From the NCBI GenBank assembly GCA_020621965.1, contig JAHRYV010000017.1:1-61310 (forward strand): a DNA stretch of 61,310 bases, given 5' to 3'. This DNA is from Curvibacter sp. GTDB taxonomy: Bacteria; Pseudomonadota; Gammaproteobacteria; Burkholderiales; Burkholderiaceae_C. Below the pieces are notes generated by a model. It was not told the DNA's origin and searched no databases. It worked only from the letters and a program-made list of their open reading frames with translations. Positions 8,892 to 18,887 of this stretch are shown here, one piece after another. The position numbers and the translations under genes were made by a program. The first letter of the stretch is position 1. Each line of letters begins with the position of its first letter.

Positions 8892-10412
8892 ATGAAACCC
8901 GTCTACGCACACATTGCCGTCGTCGGCACCGGCGCCATGGGCCGCGGCATCGCCCAGATCGCCGCCCAGGCCGGCAGCACCGTCACCCTTTACGACCAGC
9001 AACCCGCCGCCGTCGCCGCCGCCCGGCAGGCCCTGGGCGAGCAGTGGGACAAGCTGCTGGACAAGGGCAGCATGGAGGCCGCCGCCGTCGCCGCCTGCAA
9101 GGCCCGCCTGCAAAGCGCCGCCAGCCTGCAGGACCTGGCCGGCTGCGATCTGGTGGTGGAGGCCGTCGTCGAGCGCCTGGACGTGAAGGCCGCCCTGTTC
9201 GCCGAGCTCGAAGGCATCGTCAGCGCCCAGGCCGTACTGGCCAGCAACACCTCCTCGCTTTCCATCACAGCCATCGCCGCCAAGCTCAAGCGCCCGCAAC
9301 GCGTGGCCGGTTACCACTTTTTCAACCCGGTGCCGCTGATGAAGGTGGTCGAGGTCATCGCCGGCCTCAAGACCGAGCCGGCCGTCTGCACGGCGCTGGC
9401 CGACTATGCGCGCCAGATGGGCCACACGCCGGTGACCGCGCAGGACACACCGGGCTTCATCGTCAACCATGCCGGGCGCGGCTACGGCACCGAAGCGCTG
9501 CGCATCGCCGGCGAGGGTGTGGCCGACTACGCCACCATCGACCGCATCCTCAAGGACCAGGTCGGCTTCAAGCTCGGCCCCTTCGAGCTGATGGACCTGA
9601 CCGGGCTGGACGTCTCGCACCCGGTGATGGAATCCGTCTACCACCAGTACTACGAGGAGCCGCGCTACCGCCCCAGCGTCATCACGGCGCAGCGCCTGGC
9701 CGGCGGTGTGCTCGGCCGCAAGAGCGGCGAAGGCTTTTACCGCTACGAGAACAACGTGGCCCAGCTCGCTGCCGAGCCGCCGGTGCCGTCAGTCGCGGAG
9801 ATGCCGCCGGTCTGGGTCTCGCCGCGCGCGGCCCGCCGCGCCGAACTGCTGCAGCTGCTGAAAGACCTGGGCGCGAAGATCGAGACCGGCCAGTCGCCCT
9901 CGGGCACGGCACTCACCCTCGTTGCGCCGCTGGGCTTCGACATCACCACGGTGGCCGTGGTGGAACGGCTCGACCCCGCGCGCACCGTGGGCATCGACAT
10001 GCTGATCGACGATGCCGCCACCCGGCGCCGCGTGCTGGCCACCAATCCGGCCACACGCGCCGACATGCGCGACGCCGCCCACGCCCTGTTTGCACGCGAC
10101 GGCAAGGCCGTCAGCGTGATCCGCGACAGCGGCGGTTTCGTCACCCAGCGCGTGGTCGCCACCATCGTCAACATCGCCGCCGACATCTGCCAGCAGCACA
10201 TCTGCACCCCCGCCGACCTGGAGATCGCCGTCACCCTGGGCCTGGGTTATCCCTTGGGCCCGCTGGCCATGGGCAACCGCTACGGACCCACCAATGTGCT
10301 GGAGGTGCTGTTCAACCTGCAGACCGTCTACGGCGACCCGCGCTACCGCCCCAGCCCCTGGCTGCGCCGGCGCGGCGCCATCGGCCTGTCGCTGCTGCAC
10401 GAGGAAGAGTGA
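8892..10412 (+). CDS. 3-hydroxyacyl-CoA dehydrogenase
   Basis: Oxidises 3-hydroxyacyl-CoA to 3-ketoacyl-CoA with NAD in beta-oxidation or aromatic-acid degradation. The 506-residue product has the N-terminal NAD-binding fold with VGTGAMGRGIAQIAAQAG (residues about 11-28), the HFFNPVPLMKVVEV signature and the C-terminal helical domain (GYGTEALRI and GPFELMDLTGLD), followed by a second copy of the C-terminal domain (about residues 410-500). This is the PaaH-like long form. It lies 43 bases before an enoyl-CoA hydratase gene that catalyses the preceding step, so the two are probably co-transcribed. Confidence 0.93.
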   Translation: MKPVYAHIAVVGTGAMGRGIAQIAAQAGSTVTLYDQQPAAVAAARQALGEQWDKLLDKGSMEAAAVAACKARLQSAASLQDLAGCDLVVEAVVERLDVKAALFAELEGIVSAQAVLASNTSSLSITAIAAKLKRPQRVAGYHFFNPVPLMKVVEVIAGLKTEPAVCTALADYARQMGHTPVTAQDTPGFIVNHAGRGYGTEALRIAGEGVADYATIDRILKDQVGFKLGPFELMDLTGLDVSHPVMESVYHQYYEEPRYRPSVITAQRLAGGVLGRKSGEGFYRYENNVAQLAAEPPVPSVAEMPPVWVSPRAARRAELLQLLKDLGAKIETGQSPSGTALTLVAPLGFDITTVAVVERLDPARTVGIDMLIDDAATRRRVLATNPATRADMRDAAHALFARDGKAVSVIRDSGGFVTQRVVATIVNIAADICQQHICTPADLEIAVTLGLGYPLGPLAMGNRYGPTNVLEVLFNLQTVYGDPRYRPSPWLRRRGAIGLSLLHEEE

Positions 10413-10455
10413 GCCGGACTCTCTACCTGACTTCCGCCATGAGACACTTGCGGGC

Positions 10456-11235
10456 ATGAGCGCACAACTGCTGAGCACCAGCCAGGGCCGCACCATGGTG
10501 CTGACCCTCTCCAACCCGGGTCATCACAATGCCCTGGGGCCCGGGATGTATGCCGCCGGCATCGAGGCCCTGAACGCGGCCGAAAACAACCCCGAGGTCC
10601 GCAGTGTGGTCATCACCGGCGAGGGTGCGTTGTTCTGCGCCGGCGGCGACCTGCACCGGCTGCAGGCCAACCGTCAGCTCGAACCCGCCGTGCAGGCGCA
10701 AAGCATCGAGAGCCTGCACAACTGGATCGAGACCATCCGCACTTTCCCCAAGCCGGTGATCGCCGCGGTCGAGGGCGCCGCCGCCGGTGCCGGCTTCTCG
10801 CTGGCCCTGGCCTGCGACTTCATCGTTGCCGCCAGCGACGCCATCTTCGTGATGGCCTACAGCAATGTGGCCCTCTCACCCGACGGCGGCGCCAGCTGGA
10901 GCCTGGCGCGCGCCCTGCCACGCCAGCTGGCCAGCGAACTGCTGATGGCCGGCGAGCGTGTCAACGCGCAGCGCCTGCAGGCCCTGGGCCTGGTCAACCG
11001 CGTCAGCGACCCGGGGCAGGCCCTGGACGAAGCCCTGGCCCTGGCCGAGCGCCTGAATGCCCGCGCGCCCAATGCGCTGGCCAGCATCAAGGAGCTGCTC
11101 AACGAGGCGCCGCAGGCCAGCCTGACGCAGCAACTGGCCCAGGAGCGTACGCACTTCGTGCGCAACCTGCACCACCCCAACGCCGGCCGCGGCATCACCG
11201 CCTTCCTGTCCAAGCAGACGCCGGACTACGAGTGA
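10456..11235 (+). CDS. Enoyl-CoA hydratase/isomerase family protein
   Basis: Crotonase-fold enzyme of 259 residues acting on enoyl-CoA thioesters. The oxyanion-hole motifs are ITGEGALFCAGGDL (about residues 50-63) and the VIAAVEGAAAGAGFSLALACD segment (about 100-120). The start at 10456 was preferred because upstream in-frame sequence overlaps the preceding gene. Residues for a strict hydratase Glu pair are not clearly both present, so an isomerase role is possible. Pairing with the 3-hydroxyacyl-CoA dehydrogenase supports a beta-oxidation-type function. Confidence 0.9.
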   Translation: MSAQLLSTSQGRTMVLTLSNPGHHNALGPGMYAAGIEALNAAENNPEVRSVVITGEGALFCAGGDLHRLQANRQLEPAVQAQSIESLHNWIETIRTFPKPVIAAVEGAAAGAGFSLALACDFIVAASDAIFVMAYSNVALSPDGGASWSLARALPRQLASELLMAGERVNAQRLQALGLVNRVSDPGQALDEALALAERLNARAPNALASIKELLNEAPQASLTQQLAQERTHFVRNLHHPNAGRGITAFLSKQTPDYE

Positions 11236-11308
11236 CCGCGCTCACACCCGGGCGGCAGACGCCCAGGTGACAAACCGCTGGCGCGAAGCCGGTCCCGCGC
11301 GCGACAAT

Positions 11309-11326
11309 GTGACGAGCCGCAGTCAC
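11309..11326. promoter_or_regulatory. Dyad upstream of the Crp/Fnr-family gene
   Basis: GTGAC-N8-GTCAC lies 15 bases upstream of the regulator's ATG. The half-sites resemble those bound by Crp/Fnr proteins (TGTGA), but the spacing is wider than the classical N6, so this is only a candidate autoregulatory site. Confidence 0.35.
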
Positions 11327-11340
11327 TCACAGGACAGTCC

Positions 11341-12060
11341 ATGGATGATCCGATTCTTACCATCGAGGAACGCTCTGCCATCAATGCCGGGCGCTGGTTT
11401 TCATCCCTTTCACCTTCATTGCGCCACGACATCCTGCGATGTGCCTACGTCAGACGCTACAAAGACGGCGACCTCATCTGTGCCCGCGGCGAACCGCCCG
11501 AGGAATGGGTGGCCTGCGCGCGCGGTGCGGTGCGCGTGAGCTCGACCTCAATCTCCGGCAAACAGGTCACGCTGACCTATGTGGAGCCCGGGGTCTGGTT
11601 CGGCGACGTGGCGATCTTCGACGGCGACCGGCGCACGCACGATGCCTATGCCCACGGCGACACCACCACGCTGTGCGTGGCCCGGGCCGATTTCAAGAAG
11701 ATCCTCGCCGCCCACGTCGAGCTCTACGAAGCGCTGCTGCGCCTGCACGCCCGGCGCATCCGCCAGCTCTACGGCCTGGTGGAGGACCTCAACACCCTGC
11801 CGCTGCGCGCGCGCCTGGCCAAGCAGCTGGTGCACCTGCTGCGCAGCTACGGCATCGCGTCGCTGAGCCATGGCGAGGAAATGCGCATCGGCCTGCAACT
11901 GGCGCAGGAAGAGCTGGCCCAGTTGCTGGGCGCCTCGCGCCAGCGCGTGAACCAGGAGCTCAAGGCCATGGAGCGCGAGGATGTCATCCGCATCGAGCCG
12001 GGCGGCCTGGTGGTGCGCAACCGCGATGCGCTGATGCGCATCATCGAATCCGATCATTGA
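11341..12060 (+). CDS. Crp/Fnr-family transcriptional regulator
   Basis: A 239-residue regulator with an N-terminal cyclic-nucleotide-binding-like beta barrel (about residues 25-145, with GVWFGDVAIFDG) and a C-terminal winged helix (about 170-235). The recognition helix region is LAQLLGASRQRVNQELKAME. No FNR-type cysteine cluster is present, so an oxygen-sensing iron-sulphur cluster is unlikely; the ligand is unknown. It precedes a phosphotransferase and an acyl-CoA dehydrogenase by 22 bases, which may be its targets. Confidence 0.92.
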   Translation: MDDPILTIEERSAINAGRWFSSLSPSLRHDILRCAYVRRYKDGDLICARGEPPEEWVACARGAVRVSSTSISGKQVTLTYVEPGVWFGDVAIFDGDRRTHDAYAHGDTTTLCVARADFKKILAAHVELYEALLRLHARRIRQLYGLVEDLNTLPLRARLAKQLVHLLRSYGIASLSHGEEMRIGLQLAQEELAQLLGASRQRVNQELKAMEREDVIRIEPGGLVVRNRDALMRIIESDH

Positions 12061-12082
12061 ACCCGGCACTCTGCACCCGAAC

Positions 12083-13189
12083 ATGAGCGAAGTCGAACAA
12101 CAATACGTCGGCACCCGTCCGGTGCCCGCTGCCCACGCCTTCGACGTGGCGGCGCTGCAGACCTGGCTGGACAAGAACCTGCCGGGTTTTGCCGGCCCGC
12201 TGAGCGTGGAAGCCTTCAAGGGCGGCCAGTCCAACCCGACCTACAAACTCATCACGCCGGCGCGCAGCTACGTGATGCGCGCCAAGCCGGGGCCGGTGGC
12301 CAAGCTGCTGCCCTCGGCCCACGCCATCGAGCGCGAATACGCCGTGATGCACGGCCTGTACGGCACCGAGGTGCCGGTGCCGCGCATGTACTGCCTGTGC
12401 GAAGACGAAGCCGTGATCGGCCGCGCCTTCTACATCATGGAGTTCATGCCCGGGCGCGTGATGTGGGAGCAGTCCCTGCCCGACCTGGAGCCGGCCGGCC
12501 GGCGCGCGGTCTATCTGGAGATGAACCGCGTCATCGCCGCGCTGCACACCGTGAAGTTCGCCGAACGCGGCCTGGCCGACTACGGCAAGCCCGGCAACTA
12601 TGTCGAGCGCCAGATCGGTCGCTGGGGCAAGCAGTACCGCGCCTCGGCCGACGGTGCCGGTGAACTCTCGCAGCCCATCCCCGAGATGGAAAAGCTGCTG
12701 GACTGGCTGCCGGCCCACCTGCCCGCCAGCGCCAAGGACGAGAGCCTGGTGAGCATCGTGCACGGCGACTACCGCCTGGACAACCTGATGTTCCATGCCA
12801 GCGAGCCGCGTGTGATCGCCGTGCTGGACTGGGAGCTCTCCACTCTGGGCCACCCGCTGGCCGACTTCGCCTACCACTGCATGGCGTGGCACATCCCGCC
12901 GGGTGCCTTCCGCGGCATCGGCGGCCTGGACCTGCCCACGCTGGGCATCCCGTCCGAAGAGGAATACATCCGCCTGTACTGCGAACGCACCGGCCTGACC
13001 ACGCCGGCGGCCCTGAAGGCCGACTGGAACTTCTACATGGCCTACAACATGTTCCGCATCGCCGCCATCCTGCAGGGCATCGCCAAGCGGGTGGAGAACG
13101 GAACCGCCGCCAGCGCCCAGGCGCAGAAGTCCGCCGCCGGCGCCCGCCCCATGGCCGCCATGGCCTGGCAGTTCGCACAAAACGCCTGA
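12083..13189 (+). CDS. APH-domain phosphotransferase family protein
   Basis: A 368-residue kinase-fold protein of the aminoglycoside phosphotransferase superfamily, similar to the N-terminal part of ACAD10/11. The catalytic Brenner motif HGDYRLDNLMF and the metal-binding DWELSTLG motif are both present. In this family context the enzyme is thought to phosphorylate a hydroxyacyl-CoA-type substrate for the neighbouring acyl-CoA dehydrogenase, not an antibiotic. The acyl-CoA dehydrogenase gene follows after 39 bases, which supports that view. The link to 4-hydroxy-acid degradation is inference from ACAD10/11 biology. Confidence 0.88.
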   Translation: MSEVEQQYVGTRPVPAAHAFDVAALQTWLDKNLPGFAGPLSVEAFKGGQSNPTYKLITPARSYVMRAKPGPVAKLLPSAHAIEREYAVMHGLYGTEVPVPRMYCLCEDEAVIGRAFYIMEFMPGRVMWEQSLPDLEPAGRRAVYLEMNRVIAALHTVKFAERGLADYGKPGNYVERQIGRWGKQYRASADGAGELSQPIPEMEKLLDWLPAHLPASAKDESLVSIVHGDYRLDNLMFHASEPRVIAVLDWELSTLGHPLADFAYHCMAWHIPPGAFRGIGGLDLPTLGIPSEEEYIRLYCERTGLTTPAALKADWNFYMAYNMFRIAAILQGIAKRVENGTAASAQAQKSAAGARPMAAMAWQFAQNA

Positions 13190-13228
13190 CACCACCTACC
13201 GCAACGAAATACCCCAAGGAGCTGAACC

Positions 13229-14503
<1,275 letters not shown>

Positions 14504-14520
14504 AAAACCAGCAGAATAAA

Positions 14521-14550
14521 AGGGGCCAGGAAATCCTGGCCCCTTTTTAT
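14521..14550 (+). terminator. Strong rho-independent terminator
   Basis: A perfect 10-bp stem (AGGGGCCAGG with CCTGGCCCCT) and AAAT loop is followed by TTTTTAT. It ends the regulator-kinase-dehydrogenase transcript, 17 bases after the acyl-CoA dehydrogenase stop. Confidence 0.93.
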
Positions 14551-14565
14551 TGAAATGGAGTTTTC

Positions 14566-15270
14566 ATGATCGACGTCTACTCCTGGGCCACACCCAACGG
14601 CCACAAGGTCCACATCATGCTGGAGGAATGCGGCCTGCAACTCGGGCGTGACTGGCGCGTGCACCCGGTCAACATCGGCACCGGTGACCAGTTCCAGCCC
14701 GAATTCCTGAAGATCAGTCCCAACAACAAGATCCCGGCCCTCGTCGACTCGGAGGGGCCGGACGGCCAGCCGATCTCGCTGTTCGAGTCCGGCGCCATCC
14801 TGCTCTATCTGGCGGCCAAGACCGGCAAATTCCTGCCCCGGTCGGACCGGCAGAAGTACGAGGTGCTGCAGTGGCTGATGTTCCAGATGGGCGGCGTCGG
14901 CCCCATGCTGGGCCAGGCGCACCATTTCCGCATCTACGCGCCCGAGAAGATCGACTACGCCATCGACCGCTACAGCAACGAGGCCAAGCGTCTCTACGGC
15001 GTGATGGACAAGCAGCTCGCCACGCACCGCTACATCGCCGGTGACGAGTACACCATCGCCGACATCGCCATCTTCCCCTGGCTGCGCAGCTGGCAGAACC
15101 AGGGCATCGATTGGGCCGACTACCCGCGACTCAAGAAGTGGTTCGACGAGATCGGCACGCGGCCGGCGGTGATGCGCGGCGTGCAGGTGCTGGCCGACCA
15201 GCGCAAGCCGCTGGTGGACGATCGGGCGCGCGAAAACATGTTCGGCGCCGCCCAGTACCAAAGGCGCTAG
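14566..15270 (+). CDS. Glutathione S-transferase family protein (YfcG/Ure2p-like)
   Basis: A 234-residue cytosolic protein with an N-terminal thioredoxin-like domain (about residues 1-85) and an all-helical C-terminal domain. The start MIDVYSWATPNGHKV has the Thr-Pro-Asn-Gly segment typical of YfcG-type enzymes that act as GSH-dependent disulphide-bond oxidoreductases. The glutathione-contact residues NNKIPALVD and LFESGAIL are present. A GGAG ribosome binding site precedes the ATG. It is read just after the terminator, so it needs its own promoter or readthrough. Confidence 0.9.
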   Translation: MIDVYSWATPNGHKVHIMLEECGLQLGRDWRVHPVNIGTGDQFQPEFLKISPNNKIPALVDSEGPDGQPISLFESGAILLYLAAKTGKFLPRSDRQKYEVLQWLMFQMGGVGPMLGQAHHFRIYAPEKIDYAIDRYSNEAKRLYGVMDKQLATHRYIAGDEYTIADIAIFPWLRSWQNQGIDWADYPRLKKWFDEIGTRPAVMRGVQVLADQRKPLVDDRARENMFGAAQYQRR

Positions 15271-15323
15271 GCCTGCAGCCGAACGGTCGCCATGCGTGGG
15301 CCGGCGCTGCCGGGCCGGTGGCC

Positions 15324-15791
15324 TCAGTTGTATTCGATGGTGAGAGTCCCGGCGGCGCCCGGCGTCGAGACGCTGAACGTCAAGGTCGAACCACCGCTGA
15401 CCGCGAGAGCGCCATCGGCCCTGCGGGTCACCGTGACCGCGGCCACGTTGGCCGCCGTCGGGGCCATGCCGGCACCCGTAACGCCCTGGAGGGTGGGCGT
15501 CCCTGGCGCAGCGCCACCGCCGTCGGCACCGGACGTTGCGGGCGGATCGGAGCCACGCAGCACGGGGCCCGAGGTCGACAGGCTTTGCGTGTAACTCTCG
15601 ATGGTGACGACGGTGCCCGGAAAGGTCGGCGGGACCACGATGACGACGGCGGCCGACCCCACCACCGTGGCCGTCGCCGTGGCGCCAGCCGATGCGGCCT
15701 GAGTGCCGCTGGTGGCGGCAACACCGCACAGCGCCAGGGCGTAGCCAAGCAGCCGTGTCATGCGATGGTGCTGAAAGTTACTGCTTGCCAT
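15324..15791 (-). CDS. Divergent DUF4402-like minor fimbrial subunit
   Basis: A 155-residue exported protein, last gene of the fimbrial operon. It has a signal peptide (hydrophobic stretch LLGYALALCGVAA, cleavage near TQA-A) and, like the two pilin genes of this operon, an ATATATVVG-type N-terminus and a C-terminal LTIEYN that resembles the alternating donor-strand end of DUF4402 pilins. It lacks their central GSF motif. The ATG at 15791 overlaps the usher stop and has a GGTGAG ribosome binding site; an internal ATG at 15761 is possible. It could be a tip adhesin, a terminator subunit or a capping subunit; I infer the role from position only. Confidence 0.6.
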   Translation of the reverse strand: MASSNFQHHRMTRLLGYALALCGVAATSGTQAASAGATATATVVGSAAVVIVVPPTFPGTVVTIESYTQSLSTSGPVLRGSDPPATSGADGGGAAPGTPTLQGVTGAGMAPTAANVAAVTVTRRADGALAVSGGSTLTFSVSTPGAAGTLTIEYN

Positions 15792-18700
15792 GCTGGTTCT
15801 CACCGGGTAGGCCGGACGGTGTTGCCGTCGGGATCTTTTTCAACTCGAAATCCACGCCGTTGATGAATTCGCCGCTGGGCAGCACGGTGACCAGGCGTTC
15901 ACCCGGATCCACCAGGTCAAACTGCCGCAGCTGCTCCGGCGACACCCGCAGATAGTAGCGTCCTTGCGGTACGGCCGGAACGATATAGTAGCCGTCCGAG
16001 CTGCTCCTGGCCCGCATCACGACACTGCGTTTGCCGTCCAGCAGTTCGATCACCACATCACCGATGCCGCGCCGGCCGCTCTTGTCGGCCAGGTACACCG
16101 TGCCGTCGATCTCGCTGGTCAGGATGACGGGGAAATCAAGTTCCGCGACATGGCCGGGCCGCGGCAACACACGCACACCCTTGCCCTGCGGCGCCCAGTA
16201 GGGGTCTTCCAGTGTCTGCGTGTCGACGGCGATGTCCACATGCTGGCGGATCGGCAGCCGGTCCAGCCAGGCGACCCCGGCGGCATCCGTGCGGACCGGT
16301 GCGCGGCTGCCATTGACGATCAGGGCCGCGTTCTCGATCGGCTCCTCGCCGGGGTCCAGCACCCCGTTGCCGTTGTCGTCCAGGAACACCCTGGCCGACG
16401 CAGCGCCGCTGTCCGCCCGGGGCAGCGCGCTGAAACGCCACTGCTCCTGCCGTGGCTCGAAGCCCATGCCGATGAAAAGCTGCAGGCCGACGGCAAACTC
16501 CCCGTTGGTCGACTGGCTCATGCTCACGCCCAGCCCATAACTGCCCAGGCTCTTGTTCAGGCCCGCGATATACAGCGTTTCACCGCTGCCGACCGAACGG
16601 ATCACGCCCAGGTTGACGAGGTAGGCCCCGCCCAGCCGCTTGTCGGCGGCGAGCACCACGGAATCCACTTTCGCCTCGGGCTTGAGCAGGTAGCCCAACT
16701 GCCCGCTCAGCCCCATGTCGCCGACACGCCGGCTCAGCTGCAGGGCGCCGCTGGAGGTGATGCTGCCGTCGCCGGTGTCGACCCAGGTCAGCTGATTGGA
16801 CACCGCCGTCCGACGCACATAGGCCGCCACCCGGCCCGTCACCGACAGTTGGTGGATGCCTGACTGAAAATCGTCGCGCTGGACCTCCAGGGTCACCGGC
16901 AGGCGCGGCAGCCAGCCCGCAGGAACGGCGCCGTCGAGCCGGACCTTGTCGCGCGTGCGCAGGGGGTCGGCACTGGGCAGGAACAACTCACTGCTGAAAT
17001 CATTGAACTGCATGTGGTTGTAACTCACGGCCAGGCTCCCGAGCCGGGTCTTGAGCCCCGTGTCGTTGAGCTGGCCCCCGGTGGGCGAGCGGAAGAATTC
17101 ACTGCTGAGGATGAACGTCTGCCAGAAGGCCCGCAAGCCCAGGTTGGAGTACAGGGGCCCATCGTCGGCCGTGCTGCCGTCCAGCCTGGGCAGGCGGACA
17201 AAACCGCCGGTGCCCGTCAGGTACTTGCTCAGACCCCATTCGAACTGGGCCACCGAGCGCGACTGTCCCTCCTTGTCCTGCAGCTGACTGAGGGTGTAAT
17301 AAAAGGCCCCGGCCGGTGTGCTCGACTGCTGCAGCAGAAAACTCTGGCGCTCCACCCGTTGTTGGCCCAGCGGTCCGTGAAAGACCAGGCGGAATTCGTT
17401 GAGTCCGTAGGCCAGGGGCTGGTCGTCGAAACTGTAGCGACCGTCGGCACGCGAGGACTGGAAACCCACCAGGGCGTCGTTGAAGAACAGCTGCACGTCC
17501 CAGCCCGGCGGCAGGTCGCCCTGCAGCGTGTGGCGGTCGAAACTGGTGGGCTGGGTGATGGGGCGATTGCTCATCGTCAGCGCCGTTCCCTTGCCGGTCT
17601 GGCTGCGGTTGGCGATGTGGGTCACGCTGGGGGTGGTGACGCCGCTGCCAAACATCACCGAGCGGGCCTGCAGCGGGCCGAGCAGGCCCGCGTCGGGGTC
17701 GTGCCGCGCCAGCGTGTAGCGCAGTTCCGGATTGGGGCTCTCCTTGGTGCTGCTGACAAAAAAGGACGACTCCGTGCCCAGCAGGTCGCCGGTCAGGTAG
17801 GCGGTGTAGCTGGCACTGGTCTCGCGGTTGCCGTTGCCCACCTTGAGGCCGGCCCCGAAGGTCTGGTCGATAAACGGCACCCCCAGCAGCCGGTAGGGCT
17901 GGTCCTGGCGCGGGTAGCCCGGGTCTTCCTCGCCCGCACGGGCCCCAACCCTGGCCCCCAGGCGCTCGCGCTCCAGACGCGCCTGCAAAGGCAGGCGTTC
18001 CCGCGGTCGCACCCACAGCGTCAGGCTGGAGAGGTTCACCTCGAAATCGATCGGCAGCCAGCGCGCGAGCAGCGAACTCGCGACGTAGATGTCGTCGCCT
18101 TGCCGGCGCACCAGGCGCGGGTCAAACGACTGGGCCTGATCGGCCAGCGTGATCCGGGCCTGCGCCACATCCAGGCTCAGGCCGCGCTCTTCGCTCAGCA
18201 CATAACCGTCGGCCGTGCCCTGCTCCGGCTGCACCCTGATCGCCAGGGTCAGCAGCCTGGCCAGCTCGCCCAACGGCAGGAAGGCCTCGCGGCCGATCTG
18301 GTAGCTCGTGATCGAGTCGGCCAGCACATCGTTGTCCAGCCGTACCTCCAGCAACACGAGACTGGGGTCGTCCGCTGGCGCAGGAGCCCGCCATGCCGCC
18401 GCCGTAGGCGCAATCTCCAGCATCAGCCGGTAGCCCAGCCCGCCCTGCGGCTTGAGGACCACGATCCTGTGCTCGACGTCTCGTTTGAGGCCCATTTCCA
18501 GTCGCACCCCGGCGCCGCCTGCCGTAGCCGGTCGGACCTTGATGGCCTGCAGGTAAGGATGATCGGCCGCCACCATGTCACCCAGGCCCAGCAGCGCCGC
18601 ACTGGGCTGCGCGCCTTCGAGTTCCAGTACCAGTTGTTTCGTTTGGCTCATGGCGTACAGACTGAAACGTATCTCGGCGTCGGACTCGATCACGATGCGG

Positions 18701-18876
18701 GTCAGGTCCCCGGTTCTTTCAAGCGAGGCCGCGCTGATCTGGATGACGGCCTGGGCCGCTCCGCAGGCCAGCGTCAGCAGCACCAGCGCCCAGCAGCGGC
18801 GCAGCCAGCTCGGCCGGCAGGTACGGCGCAGGCCATCCATGAGCGCGAGCTGCGGCGACATTGCTGGCGGCCGCAA
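15778..18876 (-). CDS. Atypical fimbrial usher (AMIN-like N-terminus, SdrD-like C-terminus)
   Basis: A 1032-residue outer-membrane protein that takes the usher position of the operon. Layout: signal peptide about 1-43; an AMIN-like beta region about 46-155 (RIVIESDAEIRFSLY and QLVLELEG); a middle domain about 172-300 with LPLGELARLL and a segment ending in RERLPLQARLERE, reminiscent of alternate (TcfC-type) ushers; a long beta-rich region about 325-825 consistent with a barrel; an SdrD-like B domain from 827 with the calcium-loop-like DDNGNGVLDPGE; and a second beta domain about 925-1017. It is longer than classical FimD-type ushers and has no recognisable FimD N-terminal domain. It starts 11 bases after the chaperone stop. 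Usher function is inference from fold style and neighbours. Confidence 0.72.
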   Translation of the reverse strand: MRPPAMSPQLALMDGLRRTCRPSWLRRCWALVLLTLACGAAQAVIQISAASLERTGDLTRIVIESDAEIRFSLYAMSQTKQLVLELEGAQPSAALLGLGDMVAADHPYLQAIKVRPATAGGAGVRLEMGLKRDVEHRIVVLKPQGGLGYRLMLEIAPTAAAWRAPAPADDPSLVLLEVRLDNDVLADSITSYQIGREAFLPLGELARLLTLAIRVQPEQGTADGYVLSEERGLSLDVAQARITLADQAQSFDPRLVRRQGDDIYVASSLLARWLPIDFEVNLSSLTLWVRPRERLPLQARLERERLGARVGARAGEEDPGYPRQDQPYRLLGVPFIDQTFGAGLKVGNGNRETSASYTAYLTGDLLGTESSFFVSSTKESPNPELRYTLARHDPDAGLLGPLQARSVMFGSGVTTPSVTHIANRSQTGKGTALTMSNRPITQPTSFDRHTLQGDLPPGWDVQLFFNDALVGFQSSRADGRYSFDDQPLAYGLNEFRLVFHGPLGQQRVERQSFLLQQSSTPAGAFYYTLSQLQDKEGQSRSVAQFEWGLSKYLTGTGGFVRLPRLDGSTADDGPLYSNLGLRAFWQTFILSSEFFRSPTGGQLNDTGLKTRLGSLAVSYNHMQFNDFSSELFLPSADPLRTRDKVRLDGAVPAGWLPRLPVTLEVQRDDFQSGIHQLSVTGRVAAYVRRTAVSNQLTWVDTGDGSITSSGALQLSRRVGDMGLSGQLGYLLKPEAKVDSVVLAADKRLGGAYLVNLGVIRSVGSGETLYIAGLNKSLGSYGLGVSMSQSTNGEFAVGLQLFIGMGFEPRQEQWRFSALPRADSGAASARVFLDDNGNGVLDPGEEPIENAALIVNGSRAPVRTDAAGVAWLDRLPIRQHVDIAVDTQTLEDPYWAPQGKGVRVLPRPGHVAELDFPVILTSEIDGTVYLADKSGRRGIGDVVIELLDGKRSVVMRARSSSDGYYIVPAVPQGRYYLRVSPEQLRQFDLVDPGERLVTVLPSGEFINGVDFELKKIPTATPSGLPGENQHGKQ

Positions 18877-18887
18877 CCCGGGGCCGC

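Noticed and set aside
9044..10459. 471-codon plus-strand frame inside the 3-hydroxyacyl-CoA dehydrogenase
   Set aside because: Alternative frame of a clear family member; Arg/Pro-rich with no motifs.
12083..13189. Antibiotic-resistance aminoglycoside phosphotransferase
   Set aside because: The fold is shared, but the ACAD10/11-like features and the neighbouring acyl-CoA dehydrogenase point to lipid metabolism.
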